Shown piece after piece: positions 11,684 to 25,182 of a DNA stretch of 64,000 nucleotides. Each line of letters begins with the position of its first letter. Within the stretch, counting starts at the first letter, position 1. The notes beneath the pieces are model-generated. The model was not told the origin of the DNA. It searched no databases and worked only from the letters and a program-made list of their open reading frames with translations. The stretch is from contig OY294067.1 in the NCBI GenBank assembly GCA_958510875.1, positions 149,180,462 to 149,244,461 on the forward strand, written 5' to 3'. Both the position numbers and the translations under genes were made by a program. This DNA is from Endomychus coccineus (lineage: Eukaryota; Arthropoda; Insecta; Coleoptera; Endomychidae).

Positions 11684-12600
11684 CTATAAAAAATCTCAAA
11701 GATGAGTTTGGAAAGAACAATCTTCTATCAGCTTATTATGAGCTCGTTTATTCCGTTCTTAGCTATAATATTGTGTTATGGGGCCGCTCAGTGGAATTTA
11801 GCAGAGTATTCATAATACAAAAACGCATACTCAGAATTATATTCAATCTTGGTATTCGCGAATCTTGTAAATCAACTTTTATTGAGAACAAATTGTTAAT
11901 TGCTCCATCAATTTACGTTTGTTTACAAAACAGCAATCTGTGCTTACAAAAACAAATCAAATTAAAAACAATATAGTGAGGTTCATTCATATCAAACTAG
12001 GACCACAAATAGGATACACGTCAGAAAATTCAAACTCACAAAATACACTAAAGCATCTTAATACAACATGAGTTACATCTACAATAGGCTTCCTACTGAA
12101 ATTATTGAATCAACCAACATTATCTCCTTTAAGAAAAATCTCAACAAGTATTTATTGCAGAAATGTTTCTATTCTTCTGAGGAACTTGTTTCACAATAGG
12201 CTTCAAATAATATTTATTGTGTTTGCATATTTTACTAACATATGACAACACGTGTTTTTTAATATTTAGGATTATGTGTATATGCTCGTACGTGTATGTG
12301 TGTGTATGTGTGTATGTGTGTGTATATGTATATATGTATATATGAGTGTTTGTATTATGATCCTTATTTTTTGATCTGATTGCTTTTACGGCATAATTTT
12401 ATATTACCCTAGGTCTCAATATTTTAATAATGTCTAAAAGGTTTAGTGTGTGTCATATTTTAGTGGCTCAACTTATTAAAACTTAAAATTGTATATCCAT
12501 GTCTAATTTTTGATGTAATATAATTTTAAGTACCTACATTGTCTGACGAATCCTACTGTAATAGTGTTGTAGGGAAATAAATGACTATCTATCTATCTAT
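11684..12600 (+). pseudogene. LINE reverse transcriptase C-terminal part and 3' UTR
   Basis: Coding resumes after the LTR insertion with a typical CR1/Jockey post-RT region: YSVLSYNIVLWG, IQKRILRII and, near 12080-12110, YNRLPTEI, ending at a TAG near 12199. Several frameshifts and stops break it. The 3' UTR is followed by AATAAATGA and a short (ATCT)n tail at about 12585-12600, the usual kind of 3' terminus for these LINEs. Together with 6259-7372 it forms one truncated insertion. Confidence 0.85.
12293..12350. repeat. (TG)n/(TA)n microsatellite
   Basis: Interrupted GTGTATGTGTG units grading into TATATG units, lying in the 3' UTR of the LINE. Confidence 0.85.
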
Positions 12601-15268
12601 TATACCTAAAAATGACATTTGAACACAAAATGTTTCGACAAATTCAAGAAAACTTGGCAGACAGGTGTTTCCAACTCATTCTGTTTATGAAAATAACTCT
12701 ACAGAATTTCAGTCTTCCAAGTAAGTCGATGTTGTTGAGATACTGATGAACATTAATCGATTTGTAAGTTAGAAAAATACCTGATTTCATCGTTCCAGAT
12801 GATAACAGATATAATAGGTTCTAGTAACTCTATTCTAATTAAAAATAACGATGTAGGGCAGTCAGAATCTCTCTCGGGATTGTAAAGGTTCCAACGCAAT
12901 ATGAGCATAGATAGCTCAAGAGAGTGATTGTTGTTCGATCCGCTTTCCTCCATTAAATTTGAAACTTAGCAGTTACCCAAGGATTGTATAATATAGAACC
13001 TCATGCATGGAGGTAAATTGACCCTTTTATAAGTAGGCACTCGCATTAATTAATATCCTGTCTTGAATATTGATAGAATTCTCAAAATTGTGAAACCTAA
13101 ACACTAATAACATTGATGAAATACGTCCTTCATCAAATTACTTCTTGATTATCGAAGGAAAACAATACGTAATAGAGATGATCTCCGAGTTTTTGTATTA
13201 TGCTATCATCAGAATGATGTTACCATGGTTTATAAGTAAGCACATCATTTTGTAAACATTATTCATTTCGAATCGAGAATTTCTTTTTAATGATAATAAT
13301 GAACTCAAGACTTGACTGTGATTGTGTGTATTTGTATATATGTGGCCGTTAGGATTTGAAATTTTGCAGATCGCTGTAAAGTGGTGAAAATTAGTACTGT
13401 ATTGTATTGAGCTCGATTTCGAGTGATATCCCTTACATACCTCTTCAGTTTCTCAAATAGAATTATAGTATTTCATTTAACGATAAGGACCCCGTTATTT
13501 TCGGTTATGAATAATCTTTAGACGTATGTATTTATTCTGCACATGTGGCCGAAATTCTCATTTCAAAATCGAAGTAAAGTCTTCGATGATGTCTATTTCA
13601 TGGAATTATAATACTATGGCAAATTTTTGTAGTTCGTGTGAGAGCAAGTGTCAGTTTAGAATGGCTTATATATGTTTGACTGATTCCGAATGTCAATGTG
13701 ACAGCAGGTGCCAGTGTAAAAAGTAGAGTTGAGAAATAAATTATGTAGACCATTTCGATAGAATTTAAATGTAGCATATAGTATAATATAACGTCTTTCA
13801 TCAGCGTTTTCTAGATCATCTTCAATATATTTTCTGTTACTGAGTCAATCACACTTGCCCGCAAAAGTGTCTGAAATTTTTATTTTGTTAACAAAAGTGA
13901 GAAAAGTCACGTGTTATATCAATTGATCACCGATTTTTCCATATAACATGCAGAACATAACACAGATGTATTTGAATTGAGAGGAGACATTATCGATTAC
14001 CTGTTGTCATTATTTTTGTAGTTTGTATTCGACATTGGCAAAGTATTTCTCAAATTTCATATTACGAGACAGGTAACTTTTGAGTTTTTCAATGATTCTG
14101 AAACATCGGAAGAGATTATGAAGTCTGGATTATAGATGAGCTGTTCTTGATATTTTTTGTATTGTGGCCAAATAATATCATAGTATAAATCATGTCATTG
14201 TATTTTAGAATCATTATCGCATTTGAATGATGAATAACAATTGCATAGGTTGAAAGACTCTCATAATGGTCCGAATGATGAGTTATACATTTGTTCTGGT
14301 TACCGTGGCTAATATTATTGATTGACTTTTGATTGAATGGACAGTTTTCAATCACTGTACTACCACTGTTCTAATGTTTGCTTCTGGGTATTGCAACGTT
14401 TCTCCCACACCCACAGATGTTATGTATATTGAACAATAGCAACAGGTAATTATGTCATCGTGGATAGTTTGAACTAGATATTATGTGTTGTGCGCATATT
14501 TAACTAGTCTCACGGATTTTCCGCATTTAAGAATGAAAATTTAATTGGTTCATAAAATTACACATGGCATTACTCTTACATCAAGTAGTTTATGCTGAAT
14601 GTATGTATTCAGGTATGGTATGAATGATTTAAATTATGCACTCGATAGAGAGAATCGTACTGGTGATTCTTTGCAATTTCCTATTAGACGTTATAGAAAA
14701 CTACATGTAATTGGAATCTAAAAATGTATGATATAACGTTATCAGATACCCAGTTTGATCTAAAGTATTCATTGCATGCAGCAGCTCTGATTAGATCCAG
14801 AAGAAAATCTAAATCTATTCCAAACAGAAACCTATATATTATGACATTCAGTGCTAGCTCCGAAAATATAACAGATTGTGTTGACGACAAAAGTCTTGAC
14901 AGAAGTCTTGAACTGACTTGAATGGAACTTTTGGGTCGCGGATCCTTCCAAACATATGCTTAGGATTTCGAAATGGCGACCAAATTTCAAAAGTGGTTCA
15001 TTCTGGAAAACGGGTTCATACGTTTCACATCCACATGATTATGTTCATGTTTTTCTTGATATCTGAATTCAAAATTAGGAAGAACTTGGCTTAATTTGGA
15101 ACTTGGATAAAAAGAACATTTTCCTTCTTTCAGCTTTAATAAAACGGACTCATCCCTTTCCTAACCATTTTTTACAAACAGGTCATACTTGTTCTATATA
15201 AGCATTCAGATAGTCTATGTTCTCACAAAATCTAACCCGAAGTTTCAAATTGAAAACATTAGAATCAA
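12601..15268. other. No recognisable gene
   Basis: AT-rich DNA with open frames no longer than about 80 codons. The Cys-rich frame at 13526-13726 has no partner exon, no ordered cysteine spacing I recognise and no codon-use support, so I leave it uncalled. Confidence 0.5.
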
Positions 15269-15640
15269 CAGAGGTATATAAATGTGTCAAAAACAACTTG
15301 ACAGTATCCCAAATGACCAGTTACCTATACCAAAGTGATATTTTCCTTTGTTTCTTAAAGCACTCTTAGAATAATTCTTAGTGTATTAATAATAATTATA
15401 TTAATGCACAAATTATTTCTGTCCCGATGATCCCTCACTCTCAACTGAAATCTCGATAATACAATTCAGTTCTCATTTATATTTGAATTGTTTGTTGTTC
15501 ACTCCATAATGTTGTACCTGTTTGATAATGGCACTTCTTGATATTGATGGTCATGGAATCTCAGTTTATCGTTCTTTATGTATTATTAACCATTCCCTAT
15601 ACCTATATCCAACAGTTTTTGCAATATTCAGCTTACATAG
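15269..15640. repeat. Diverged interspersed repeat, copy 1
   Basis: Shares a collinear series of blocks with 22125-22560, for example gtgtcaaaaac, atgaccagttacct against atgatcagttagacct, and tttgataatggcacttc. Divergence is high. No coding capacity or terminal inverted repeats were found. Confidence 0.6.
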
Positions 15641-17613
15641 TGAAAGAAAACCTCCTCGAACATATTTTAATCAAACCGGTTAGATTGCCATCATTGAGGA
15701 GCTGATGCTCCTTAGGCAATTATTCACCTCAAATTGACAAAATGAGCTCTAGAATTTGCAGTTTTCATTTGCGAAGTGTACATATGTTTAGAATAAAAGG
15801 TGTCCTAAAACCAGAAAACCTTTTTGATAAAATTGATAGGGTAAAATTCCGATGGAAACTAAAAAAACAAATTCCGATTTTATTCATAGTGGAAGGAATA
15901 ATCTGAATTCCAAGAATATACCCAATATGTTCATATTACAACAACATAATTATTTAGTATCGGTTTGGGTCTTGCAATTTGATGGATGCACCAGTTCAGT
16001 AAATGATGTCTGATGTATATTGCTCATTGCAGCATTGAATCGAACATTGGAATGAAGTAAGAGACGTTAACTATGTTAGGGGGAAAATAACTGGTTCAGA
16101 TTTAAAAATAAAATTTATCAATCTTCAATAGATATTCGAACATATTTTTAAAATCAACAAAGATTTTCCAAAATAGTTTGTTTACAGAAAGATAAAATGT
16201 TATGTATGTTGTTTCAGATGAGAAAATTGAAAATGAAGAAAATCAGAATTAGAAAAAATCAATTTTTAGAACAATCTGATTTCAGAAGAAATAGATGAAT
16301 TTGGCTAATTCAAACGAACGAGTTCTTCTACAAATAATAGGATTATCTTTGCAACCAATGGGATCTATATTCGTTTTTTATTTTCCGCTCAAAATTAACA
16401 CTATCCTAATATGAGGATATATAATGAGCTACTTAAGAATTATTCATCCTGGTAGAGTTTGTAGAGTGTGCAATATGGAGTATACATTATGGGTAACTAC
16501 CGCTCTGCAACGTCCTGTAATGGAATGTAATTGTCAGAGTAGGGAATTTAAATCTATTCACTCCAAACTTCCGTTATTTGAATATATGTAAGCAAACAAC
16601 TTTCAACGAGCCCAAAGTCATTACCACTTTTAACTCCTACATAAATGATGTACGAAGGCTCTTCCAGTTTGGAATATATTAACGTCGCTCGCATTTTTTC
16701 TAATAAATCAAACCTCTCCCATTTTGACTATAATTACTTCAATTTGAGCTGGAACGATATTAACACGTACCTATTAAACAACAAGATTGTGGAATATCAT
16801 AGCAATAAACATTGCTTATCTCTCATCCATTTCTGATGATCTTCGGAAAAGTAAATTCTGCAGTTTCCAAATACTCGCGAAACTTCATTCGAGGAACAGA
16901 AAGCTCATTGAATGCTGAATCGACCACAAATTCCAATTCAACCGAGAATATATGTCGATTATGAAATGAGGGAGAAGCTTAGGCGTTAGCGAAACTACTT
17001 AGTTAAATTTATTAATTGAATTAGTGAGAATCAAACTTGAAATAATTATTCTATTTGAGTCGACTGTAAGACATTGAGCAATCCAATTGAGATATAAGCT
17101 ATTTTCGGATCGCCTTCGATCAATATTACCTTCCTACATATTCTTGTCAACTTTAAGTGTGCGATCAAATTCAGGTTAGTTCATAAGTTATTTACACTAT
17201 TTTAGGAATAACGTTCTTTTTCATTTCGGTTCTGAGTCTACTACATTTTGTAGTTTTGAACGCGGCAAATATCTCTATTCATTGGAACCATCTCACATAG
17301 AATGAGGTAAGAATATATGCTATTTTGATTAATAATATCGACATCGTCGTATAACATATCTTCAGTACTTTCCTCATGGCTCTGTTCCACGAAGATTGAA
17401 ATTTTTGTATAATCTGGAACGATTTATGACGCCAAGTTAACATACAGAGATTATTCCAGGTTGACAGTCCAAAAATGCAAGTCTTTTTTTATATCCTTTC
17501 CTGTTCTACTGATATTTTCAAATTTGTTCCTGCAATGGGTATTATCAATAATCGTTGAAGTTCGAGAAAGGAAATACTTTTTTCAATAGGCCTTTCTTGG
17601 TGTTGAATCTATA
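15641..17613. other. No recognisable gene
   Basis: AT-rich DNA. The longest frame (16645-16836, 63 codons) shows no recognisable motif. No repeats with clear ends. Confidence 0.5.
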
Positions 17614-17859
17614 GTTTATATCACGGTCGTATATACAAGTCTCGAAACTCTTTGTTTGACATGAGTCTCTTACATGTCGCCAAACTCGTAGTCCCTCGCT
17701 CAGCCACCAGCTGTCGCATGGATCGAAGTATGTTGTCAGGATGTCAGGATTAGGCGCCATATCGTTCAAACATGGTCGTATACGTGTCAGAGAACATCCC
17801 CCGACTCATAGGAAACAGCCTCGAGTTTCCAGACCTGTATATACGACCATGGTTTATAT
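17614..17859. mobile_element. hAT-type MITE with perfect 8-bp target duplication
   Basis: The element 17622-17851 (230 bp) begins CACGGTCGTATATACAAG and ends with the inverted form, finishing TACGACCATG. It is flanked on both sides by GTTTATAT (17614-17621 and 17852-17859). Eight-base duplications and short inverted repeats fit the hAT superfamily. It is far too short to encode a transposase. A related longer copy lies at 38994-39276. Confidence 0.9.
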
Positions 17860-19006
17860 CCATGATGTTCTGTGAACCGATATCTATATTTAACGCTAGG
17901 GTCGATGCTCAATGTTTGATGCGTAAAGACGATAGTATGCTTTTTTTATTTTTAATTGTTATCTTGAGTAACTAGTTTTTCTGTCGCTATTACAGTCCAT
18001 GTATATATACAATCTTGTTGCTGTGTTTTTGATAAAGTAATATAAAATATAATTGACAGTTTCGCTAAGGGAATTCACAACCCCGAAAACTAGCAGTGCT
18101 ACCTCACATACAATTGGTTCATCCGAGAAGGATTTGTTCCACATTTTCCATGGAAAAGCCAAAAAACGTAATAAGATACTGCAGTACCTATGTGAAATCT
18201 ATCACCGTCGTCTAATTTTTTATTCTTACCGGGATAATCTGAGAGTTTTTATAATCAATTCACTCTTCTTAATATAGATTCTATTGCAAATGTAATGAAA
18301 CTCATAAGTTTATAATTACAATATATACGTACTTGAAGATGTACTGTGTGAATTATGGTTGAACCAGAGGATTACTTTGGGAGCTGTTCGTAGCTGTTCA
18401 TACAAGGAATCACGAAAAAGTTACTGAAATATGTACCAGATAAGATCTTTGATACATGATGATTCGGAACAACTCGAAGAAAGAATGTTTTTCTAAAATA
18501 TATGTCTTGCGGTTGTTGCGCAGGCAAAAGAATTATCAAATAATAAACAGCTTGCTGAGCCAGTATCAAATGCATCTTCAAACTCGAAGGAGTAGCCATT
18601 ACTAAATATCATTCAATCAGGTGTATAGTTACCAGCCATACAATTGCCAGAATTCGATAGTAATTATGACAAAAGGGCTACTTTTAGAGACCCTTTTGTA
18701 GTTTTAATATTCAACCAAGTTTAAGTAACATTCAAAGGTATTACTTTTGCAAGCTCCGTTTGAAAGGTGAGACTGCGTTGTAGTGGCGTAAATCTGGCGA
18801 GAAAAAAGGCAAGATTGACGAAAATTTTACGATGCTCAGCGACTTGGTGGAAAGTGTTTGTTAGAGTACCAATAACAACCCCCTGAAATGTCTATTCCCC
18901 AAAGTGGGTGCAACCCCTTTTTTTGAGCAAAAAACTTTTTTTTTACATTTTTAAGGGTAGTTAAGCAAAAAAATCAATATCTCTGGTTGTATTGAAAATT
19001 AAGAAA

Positions 19007-19008
<2 letters not shown>
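17860..19008. other. No recognisable gene
   Basis: AT-rich, short frames only. The segment 18680-18990 has more balanced composition and may be an old repeat, but no second copy is evident in the window. Confidence 0.45.

Positions 19009-19084
<76 letters not shown>
19009..19084. repeat. (TA)n microsatellite
   Basis: An almost uninterrupted TA tract followed by tgtcaagcgacc. The reverse complement of that flank (gtcgcttgaca) borders the TA tract at 26972, so the two tracts belong to the same repeat context. Confidence 0.95.
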
Positions 19085-19090
<6 letters not shown>

Positions 19091-20410
19091 CAAGCGACCA
19101 TTTCCGGGACTTTTTTTATTGCTTGATGACGAGTTCCGAGACATTTGTCGAGTTCCAGGTCAGTCCTGGAAATTTTATTTGTCTATTGACGAGTTCCGGG
19201 ACTGTCCCTGAAATGACGTGACTTCCAGGACATGATCAAATATTTGAAAGGAACTGACTTTCAGGTCATGATGAAAATATTCTTCAATTATATCATGATT
19301 TCAGAATCGTAATTAAAGTTTCTTCGTCGTAATTTTGATTGAAAAATTTTTTTTTGGTGCTGATGTAGGGATAACTACCATCAGAAATGCGAAGCTACAA
19401 ACTCCATAGTTACACGAAAATTAGGGAAAGTTGTGAAACGCAGACTTCTCCAACAGTTTCTGATATGTAAGAACGAATTTCAAGCCTCATCAGAATTATT
19501 ACAGTTTGCGGTTCCCTTCTTTCAAGATTTAAAGATAGTTACAAAATAAGCTAATAGATGATAGCAGACATGAAAAATGTCCCGTAACTCAGCGTTTCAC
19601 ATCTAAGATATCTAGAATAAAGTAATGTTTTGGAAAACTTGTAGGTAGCTAATAATAATCTAAAGTATGGGTTTACCATCTCATAAAAAGTTGTAGCAAA
19701 TAGGTTATTAACAGTTAATCGTAGGTACCACTTGAATAATAAGTTCACTTTCCCAGTGACTTTTCGATGATAAATTCTGTGTTCCTATAAAGTTACCGTT
19801 ATGCAATTTTTCTAATACTGATAGACTTGGGAAATGACCTTTTCCCGCCACTTCGTTTTGTTATACATTTTCTTACCAAGTTTTCCAGTCTCAAAGCTAT
19901 CAGGTTACCCAAAAGATATCTCTGTCGATGTTGAACGCCGATTTCCGGGACATTTTTTGATATGTAATGACGAGATCCAGTTCTCGCTAGACTTTCCGTA
20001 GCTTGATGCTTCCCGTGTTTAGGAATAATTCAAAAATATGGCTAATATATTTCCAATTGATCATGAAAAAATAGATTGGCGCCAATTAATAACATATTTA
20101 TTTGATGGAAAATTGGAATAAAAATTGTGACATGTTATAAGCACCTAACTATAAGCCTGAAACTTTATTCTCATAATAATTTATATTTATGCAACCACCA
20201 ACATTCAAGAACCTATTATTATTTCTTCTCATACCTAGATACTTTCGTGCCCGAAGTTTCAAATTCGAAGCTACGTAGTCGATAGTTACATACAAATAAA
20301 ACGAAAATTAGAAAACATGTAATAGTTTGTTCAAATGCAAACCGCAACAGTTTCTGGTATCTAAGGATTCCAAGCCTCTGCAGAATAACAGATCTGCGAA
20401 GTATTATATA
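19085..20410. repeat. Diverged duplicated unit of ~850 bp with TTCCGGGAC blocks
   Basis: Two related halves are visible. Each starts with a ccgatttccgggac-like block (19094 and 19946) followed by tgacgag and, some 330 bp on, by a segment containing gaagctac, agttac, aacgaaaatta and caacagtttctg (about 19388-19475 and 20265-20355). A shorter internal repeat, gacgagttccgggac and variants, occurs three times in 19129-19200. No coding function is apparent. Confidence 0.6.
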
Positions 20411-20587
20411 CATTTTTTAAGTCTAAATACGAGAAGCATAGAACTGCGAAAATTCTAAGGCGTGGACATGTCACATGTCAATATGTATCAAAAATATATC
20501 TCGGATGTTTTTATGGGTTGATGAGATATTTGAAAATTGATGAATTTTTTTATGGCGTCATACCTTAGATTCGGAAAATGAATCATA

Positions 20588-21697
20588 CAGGGTGAGCGAA
20601 ACTTGATGTCTCACCTCTATTATAGAAAAAAAAAACGGAAAAAATCTGAGAAGAGGTTCTGAAATTATAAGCCGAATTTGCATATTTATCCACATTTGAA
20701 AACTAGATGTCATCGAATGTTTTTGCCGGGAACTTACCTATATTTTTGCATATTTAAAAAGAGCTAATTTTTCTGAAAAAACTGTATTAAAAACATTTCA
20801 ATCTTCTTCCGATAAAAATTATAAGCAATTTTGTCGCTTCTGTGGTTAATTGAACATTGTTTATGAATGGTGGCAGACTGTACTAAAAAGCTTTGACTTT
20901 TACAAAAGTCTTAGTTGCGGGTATTTCGCGGTGATACAATAAATTGAACTACAAACTAATATAACGATAATAATATCTTCAATGAGCGAGCACTCCACAA
21001 ATAAGTAGTGTGATTTTATGTCGCTGCGATTTATCACAAAATCAAGAAATCGAGGAGTGAGCCACCACACTTATACCAGCGCTTTTTGAGGCCGTCGCGC
21101 CGCCTTGCTTTGAGCTGACGCGACCTGGTATTGACGATGCCGCGCGGCTTGCTGTCACGTAGACGTAGTTACAACTTCGTGTGCTAACAAACATTATTAA
21201 TATCAATTAGTATTAATTATTAATTAAACATTAAAGAACATATAATATGTTACCACTAGTACCACAGAAAGAACTCCATTCTACTTCTCCTACTGAAGCC
21301 TTACGTAATATTTATCTAGATAGTTCATCGTGAGCATATCTGTTTTTTAATGTTCAATCAATGATTAGTAATAATATTGATTATTACGTGATAATGTTTA
21401 ATTAACTATCGATACGACAAAATTGCTTATAATTTTTTAACGGAAGAAGATTCAAATTGTTTCCTTTACAAAATGTGTAGGTACACAAAAATTTGCTTTT
21501 TTTAAATATGCAAAATATAGGTGTGCTTCCGGAATTAATTCAGTGAAGTCATTATTTCAGTTTCCAAATTTGGGAAAATATGCAAATTTAGCTGAAATGG
21601 ACCTTGCTCAATCCTATTTAAGAACCTCTTTTCAAATTGTTTCCATTGTTTTTTTCTTTCTTATAATACTGCTGAGACATCGAGTTTGCTCAATAAA
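20588..21697. mobile_element. Long-TIR DNA transposon or foldback element, non-coding
   Basis: The left arm (about 20588-20860) starts CAGGGTGAGCGAAACTTG and the right arm (about 21400-21697) is its diverged reverse complement: shared blocks include gatgtctca, aagaggttct, gccgaatttgcat against the matching aaatttgcat, and the segment around cttcttccg/cggaagaag. The middle (about 21060-21190) is strongly GC-rich against an AT-rich background. No transposase frame is present, so it is non-autonomous. The TA-like boundary bases suggest Tc1/mariner-type insertion but this is not secure. Confidence 0.65.
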
Positions 21698-22124
21698 TTA
21701 AATTAATCAATTCATTTTGAATATCAAGGCCCAGATGATGGGGCATGCTGAGCATTTTGGATTCCAGCAATGTGTTCTCATAGTATATTATCAAAGTTAG
21801 AAATACACTCCACTAACTTTAGAGAAAATTTCCTTCGTTTGAGAAGAATAATTTTTCAGAAGATCCCCTAAAAATAAAATTCTGACCAGCTAAAAACTTT
21901 ATGATTTCGATTATCCTCTCCAAAACTGCCTCTTTTTCTCGCAGTATATTCGAGCGTCTACTGTTTGACCTTTTACGAAGTCATTTTTTAGCTCTAAATA
22001 TTTTTTGAAAGAAAGTATGTGACCTGAACCCTTTTCGTTTATATCCTGATTTTGTCGTGGAAAAGTTTCTAGTTCGTATAAATAAAAAATTAATTTTGGA
22101 TGCTAACACTGACGATAGTAATAG
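21698..22124. other. No recognisable gene
   Basis: AT-rich DNA with short frames only. Confidence 0.45.
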
Positions 22125-22560
22125 AGATTTATAAAGGTGTCAAAAACTATAATAAAAATATCCTCAATGATCAGTTAGACCTATATCAAAGTGGTCTTTC
22201 CATGTGTTTTCCAAACCGCTCTTAAAATGATTCTTAGATTATTAAATTATAATAACACTAATTCACAAATTGTTACCTTGTTTACTATGTAATACTTTTT
22301 GTCTTTCAAACCACTCTTTAAATAATTCTTAGAATAATAAATTATAATCACACTAATTCACAAATTGTTGCTATGTTTACTATCTAATACTGTACTTCCC
22401 TAGGATCTACCTGTTTTTGGAATTTCCGTTGATCCCTTAATCTCAACCATACTTTACTCTACTCTATTTATACTTGAACTGTTTCATTGATTTCTTCATA
22501 ATTTTCTAATTGTTTGATAATGGCACTTCGGTGTTGAAACTATAGTTACGTTTTCACGTT
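22125..22560. repeat. Diverged interspersed repeat, copy 2, with internal tandem duplication
   Basis: Matches 15269-15640 in block order. Within it a unit of about 106 bp is repeated in tandem (about 22213-22318 and 22305-22390): both contain caaacc, ctct, aat-attcttag, ttaaattataa, cactaattcacaaattgtt and ttgtttactat. Confidence 0.65.
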
Positions 22561-25079
22561 ATTATTAATAAAAGTGGTGTAAAAACAAAGTTTTTTTTCA
22601 ACTACCGTAAAATATATCTTTCAAAATAAAACATTTTTTTTGAAATGATGCATCTTGTGAAGACCGAGAGAGGCGGCCAAAATATATTACCACAGTTGCC
22701 ATGGCGACCGCCGGCCGCTATTGTCGAGGGCTAGGATGACATCAAAATTTGACAAAACACACGTTACGTAGATAGAAAATAAAAAACGATACGGCTTTTC
22801 CGAAATTGGTTTGAGGTGAAAATTGTGAGTTAAAAGCTTGTAGAGTCTGATTCGATACAAATTTCCTGGCCAGTACTATTCTCTAAGCTAGGAGAATTTG
22901 ACGAAAACAAGTATATTTTGGCATGTCCAGACCCATTATTTTTTTAGCCTTATTGACGTTACTCTACGCACTAGTGTGTAAAATTTAACTTCAAACACTG
23001 CACGGCGAGCGTTATTCCTTTGCTGGCGGTAGTAGGAAAAAAATAAGTTATGTGCAGGACCTGTCAAAATATACTCGCTTTCGTCGAAATCTCCTACATT
23101 GGAGAATACGACTGGCCGGAAAATGTGTACCGAATCAGAATCTAAGTACTTTTAACTTCCAATTTGCTAGTTCAGAGTTAGGTCAGTATGCTCCCACTCA
23201 ACGGAAAACCCTAAGAACAACAGAAACAACTACTCCGAGGACACATGCCCATACCACTTCCGGCATTGGACTACACTTCTTATCTCTCAATTGTTCGTTG
23301 TGAGAAAATATGAAAATGTATGTTTTCACTAGCACCTGCCATATTGCAACTCCTGTAAAGATATTCGTAATCTAAACTAACCACCTGAAGAGCCCCAACA
23401 TGTCGAAACCTGTAGTGAACTGACTCCGGATCCCTATGCCTTCAGCCACCTCAGGACAGGGATCTATACAGGGGTTATTATATTCCTGTAGCACGTTGGT
23501 GATCTTCACAAGTAATACATTTGTTTTTAGGTTCTTTCAACATACCAAATTCAGAATAATTTCTCGTTTCCATCAAAATTGTCTCATAGTTTAATAAACT
23601 ATTGCAGAAATGTTTTCTGTAGGTGAAACCCCATTTATTCTGAATTCTGTCAGGATATTTGATGAACCCTAACTATTGGATTAAGAAAAGATGTAGGTAG
23701 TACGAACATTTATTGAAAAATAAAGATAGAAAATATTTCTTCTTTATAACATACATGACAATGTGTAGAGATGTTAGGACTAGTAAAAACTATTGGGACA
23801 AACAAAATGTCATCTGGCCATTTAAATTATGCATTTGCATTATTCTAAACGGAATGCCGTATATATTTTTATGACTTTGAAAAATATTGAGGGCATTCTA
23901 TTATTAAAAAAAGCAAGTTTGTTCTCTGTATCTCAAAAACGAGATGTTTAATTGTTTTTCCGAGAGTTGGATTAATCCAACAGAAAAGTTGAATGGAAAT
24001 TTTTTTATGTAACAATTTTTCCAGCATGGAAAATGAAAAGTGAGGTGGGAATTGATGGTAGAGCACCCTACAGGGTGTCGGAAAAAAAACATATATCTTT
24101 ACTAAAAAAAATTGAAAAAATTTTCAATAAGGGTCTGACACTATACAAAATTCTTCAAAAAATTCTCTCGATTTTACTAAAATGCTCAACGCATAGTGTC
24201 ATACGTCTACTTGAATCAAACTTTTGCGATATATGTTTGTTACGTTTCAACGGCATTAATATTTGCCGTTTTTCAACTGGGACCCTATGGTATATGTTGT
24301 AGCTACTTATTTCGAAAATAAGGCATATGAATTCAATTTCAAAGGAAAACACGGTTCTCATAAAATTACATGGTATCATAACAATTCGGATGCTAAAAGT
24401 CTTTTACATTAAATTGAATTTGAAGGAATACAATTTAGCCATGTAAAAATTAGGTCAATTTAAATTTAAAGGCGTATGGAACTAAAAAGCTTTTAAATGA
24501 TTTCAAATGCAGACTTTACCATATAGATGAAATTGTAACTTGAATGAACAATATTTTTTTGTTTTGAAATATTTCACTTGTTCCACTTGCAAAATTGATT
24601 GTAGTTCCTAAAAAATAAGGTAGTAGGACATATTACACATCAGATTGGTTATCGAAGAAGTACATGCATGAATTTATTTCGGAATCTCATATAATAGCAG
24701 TCTATGAAATAATTGTTTTGTATATTATGAATTGAAAAAATTTTATTCCAATTCGAGAGAAGTACCTAGATGATTTTCTGTAGAGCTTAGAAATAATTTG
24801 AATCGAAGAGATAATTCATTATCAGAAGTTTTACATTAAAATACAATAGAACTCAATATCTATTAGAATTGTACTAAAGTTAAATTTGTATAAGACCTGG
24901 CCTTTGTAATAAGAATCTGTTTCCATATAAATACAAGGATATTATTATTTAAGCAGAACAATCTTATAGATCGAGTATCAATTGTATTCAATTCAATTGT
25001 TTTCAATTTCTTACACACTATATTTTACACCGAACAAGAAGAGGACATTATTATATTCACAAAGCAAAATTGTTAAATA
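22561..25079. other. No recognisable gene; one short repeated block
   Basis: A GC-richer stretch lies at 22650-22750. The block 22950-23045 (cttattgacgttactctacgcac ... ggcggtagtaggaaaa) recurs in diverged form at 25612-25735 and is listed separately. A mariner-style terminus cagggtgtcggaaaa occurs at 24070 without a visible partner end. Frames are short and unconvincing, including the 83-codon frame at 23052. Confidence 0.5.
22950..23045. repeat. Short interspersed block, copy 1
   Basis: Shares with 25612-25735 the sequence cgttactctacgcac / cctcactttacgcac, a gtgcgtaaa-like inverted step, and a common end ggcggtagtaggaaaa. The TACGCAC...GTGYGTAA portion is self-complementary, as in small MITE ends. 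Confidence 0.5.
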
Positions 25080-25182
25080 GTGCAATGCGAAGCCGATGGT
25101 CCGTTTATGATGCGCGAAGGGTACCTGGGTCGCCCCTTTATTAGAGATTATGATTTATGGCTTGCTCGCTACACTCTCTGTC

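Noticed and set aside
13526..13726. Cys-rich 66-codon frame as a small secreted protein
   Set aside because: No signal peptide, no regular cysteine spacing, no adjacent exon with matching phase.
23375..23420. CTGAAGA ... GAAAC motif, a possible hammerhead
   Set aside because: The bases between the two boxes do not form a stem II and no second copy was seen, so the match is not supported.
24070..24400. Mariner-like terminus cagggtgtcggaaaa as the end of a transposon
   Set aside because: No inverted partner and no transposase frame could be found nearby.
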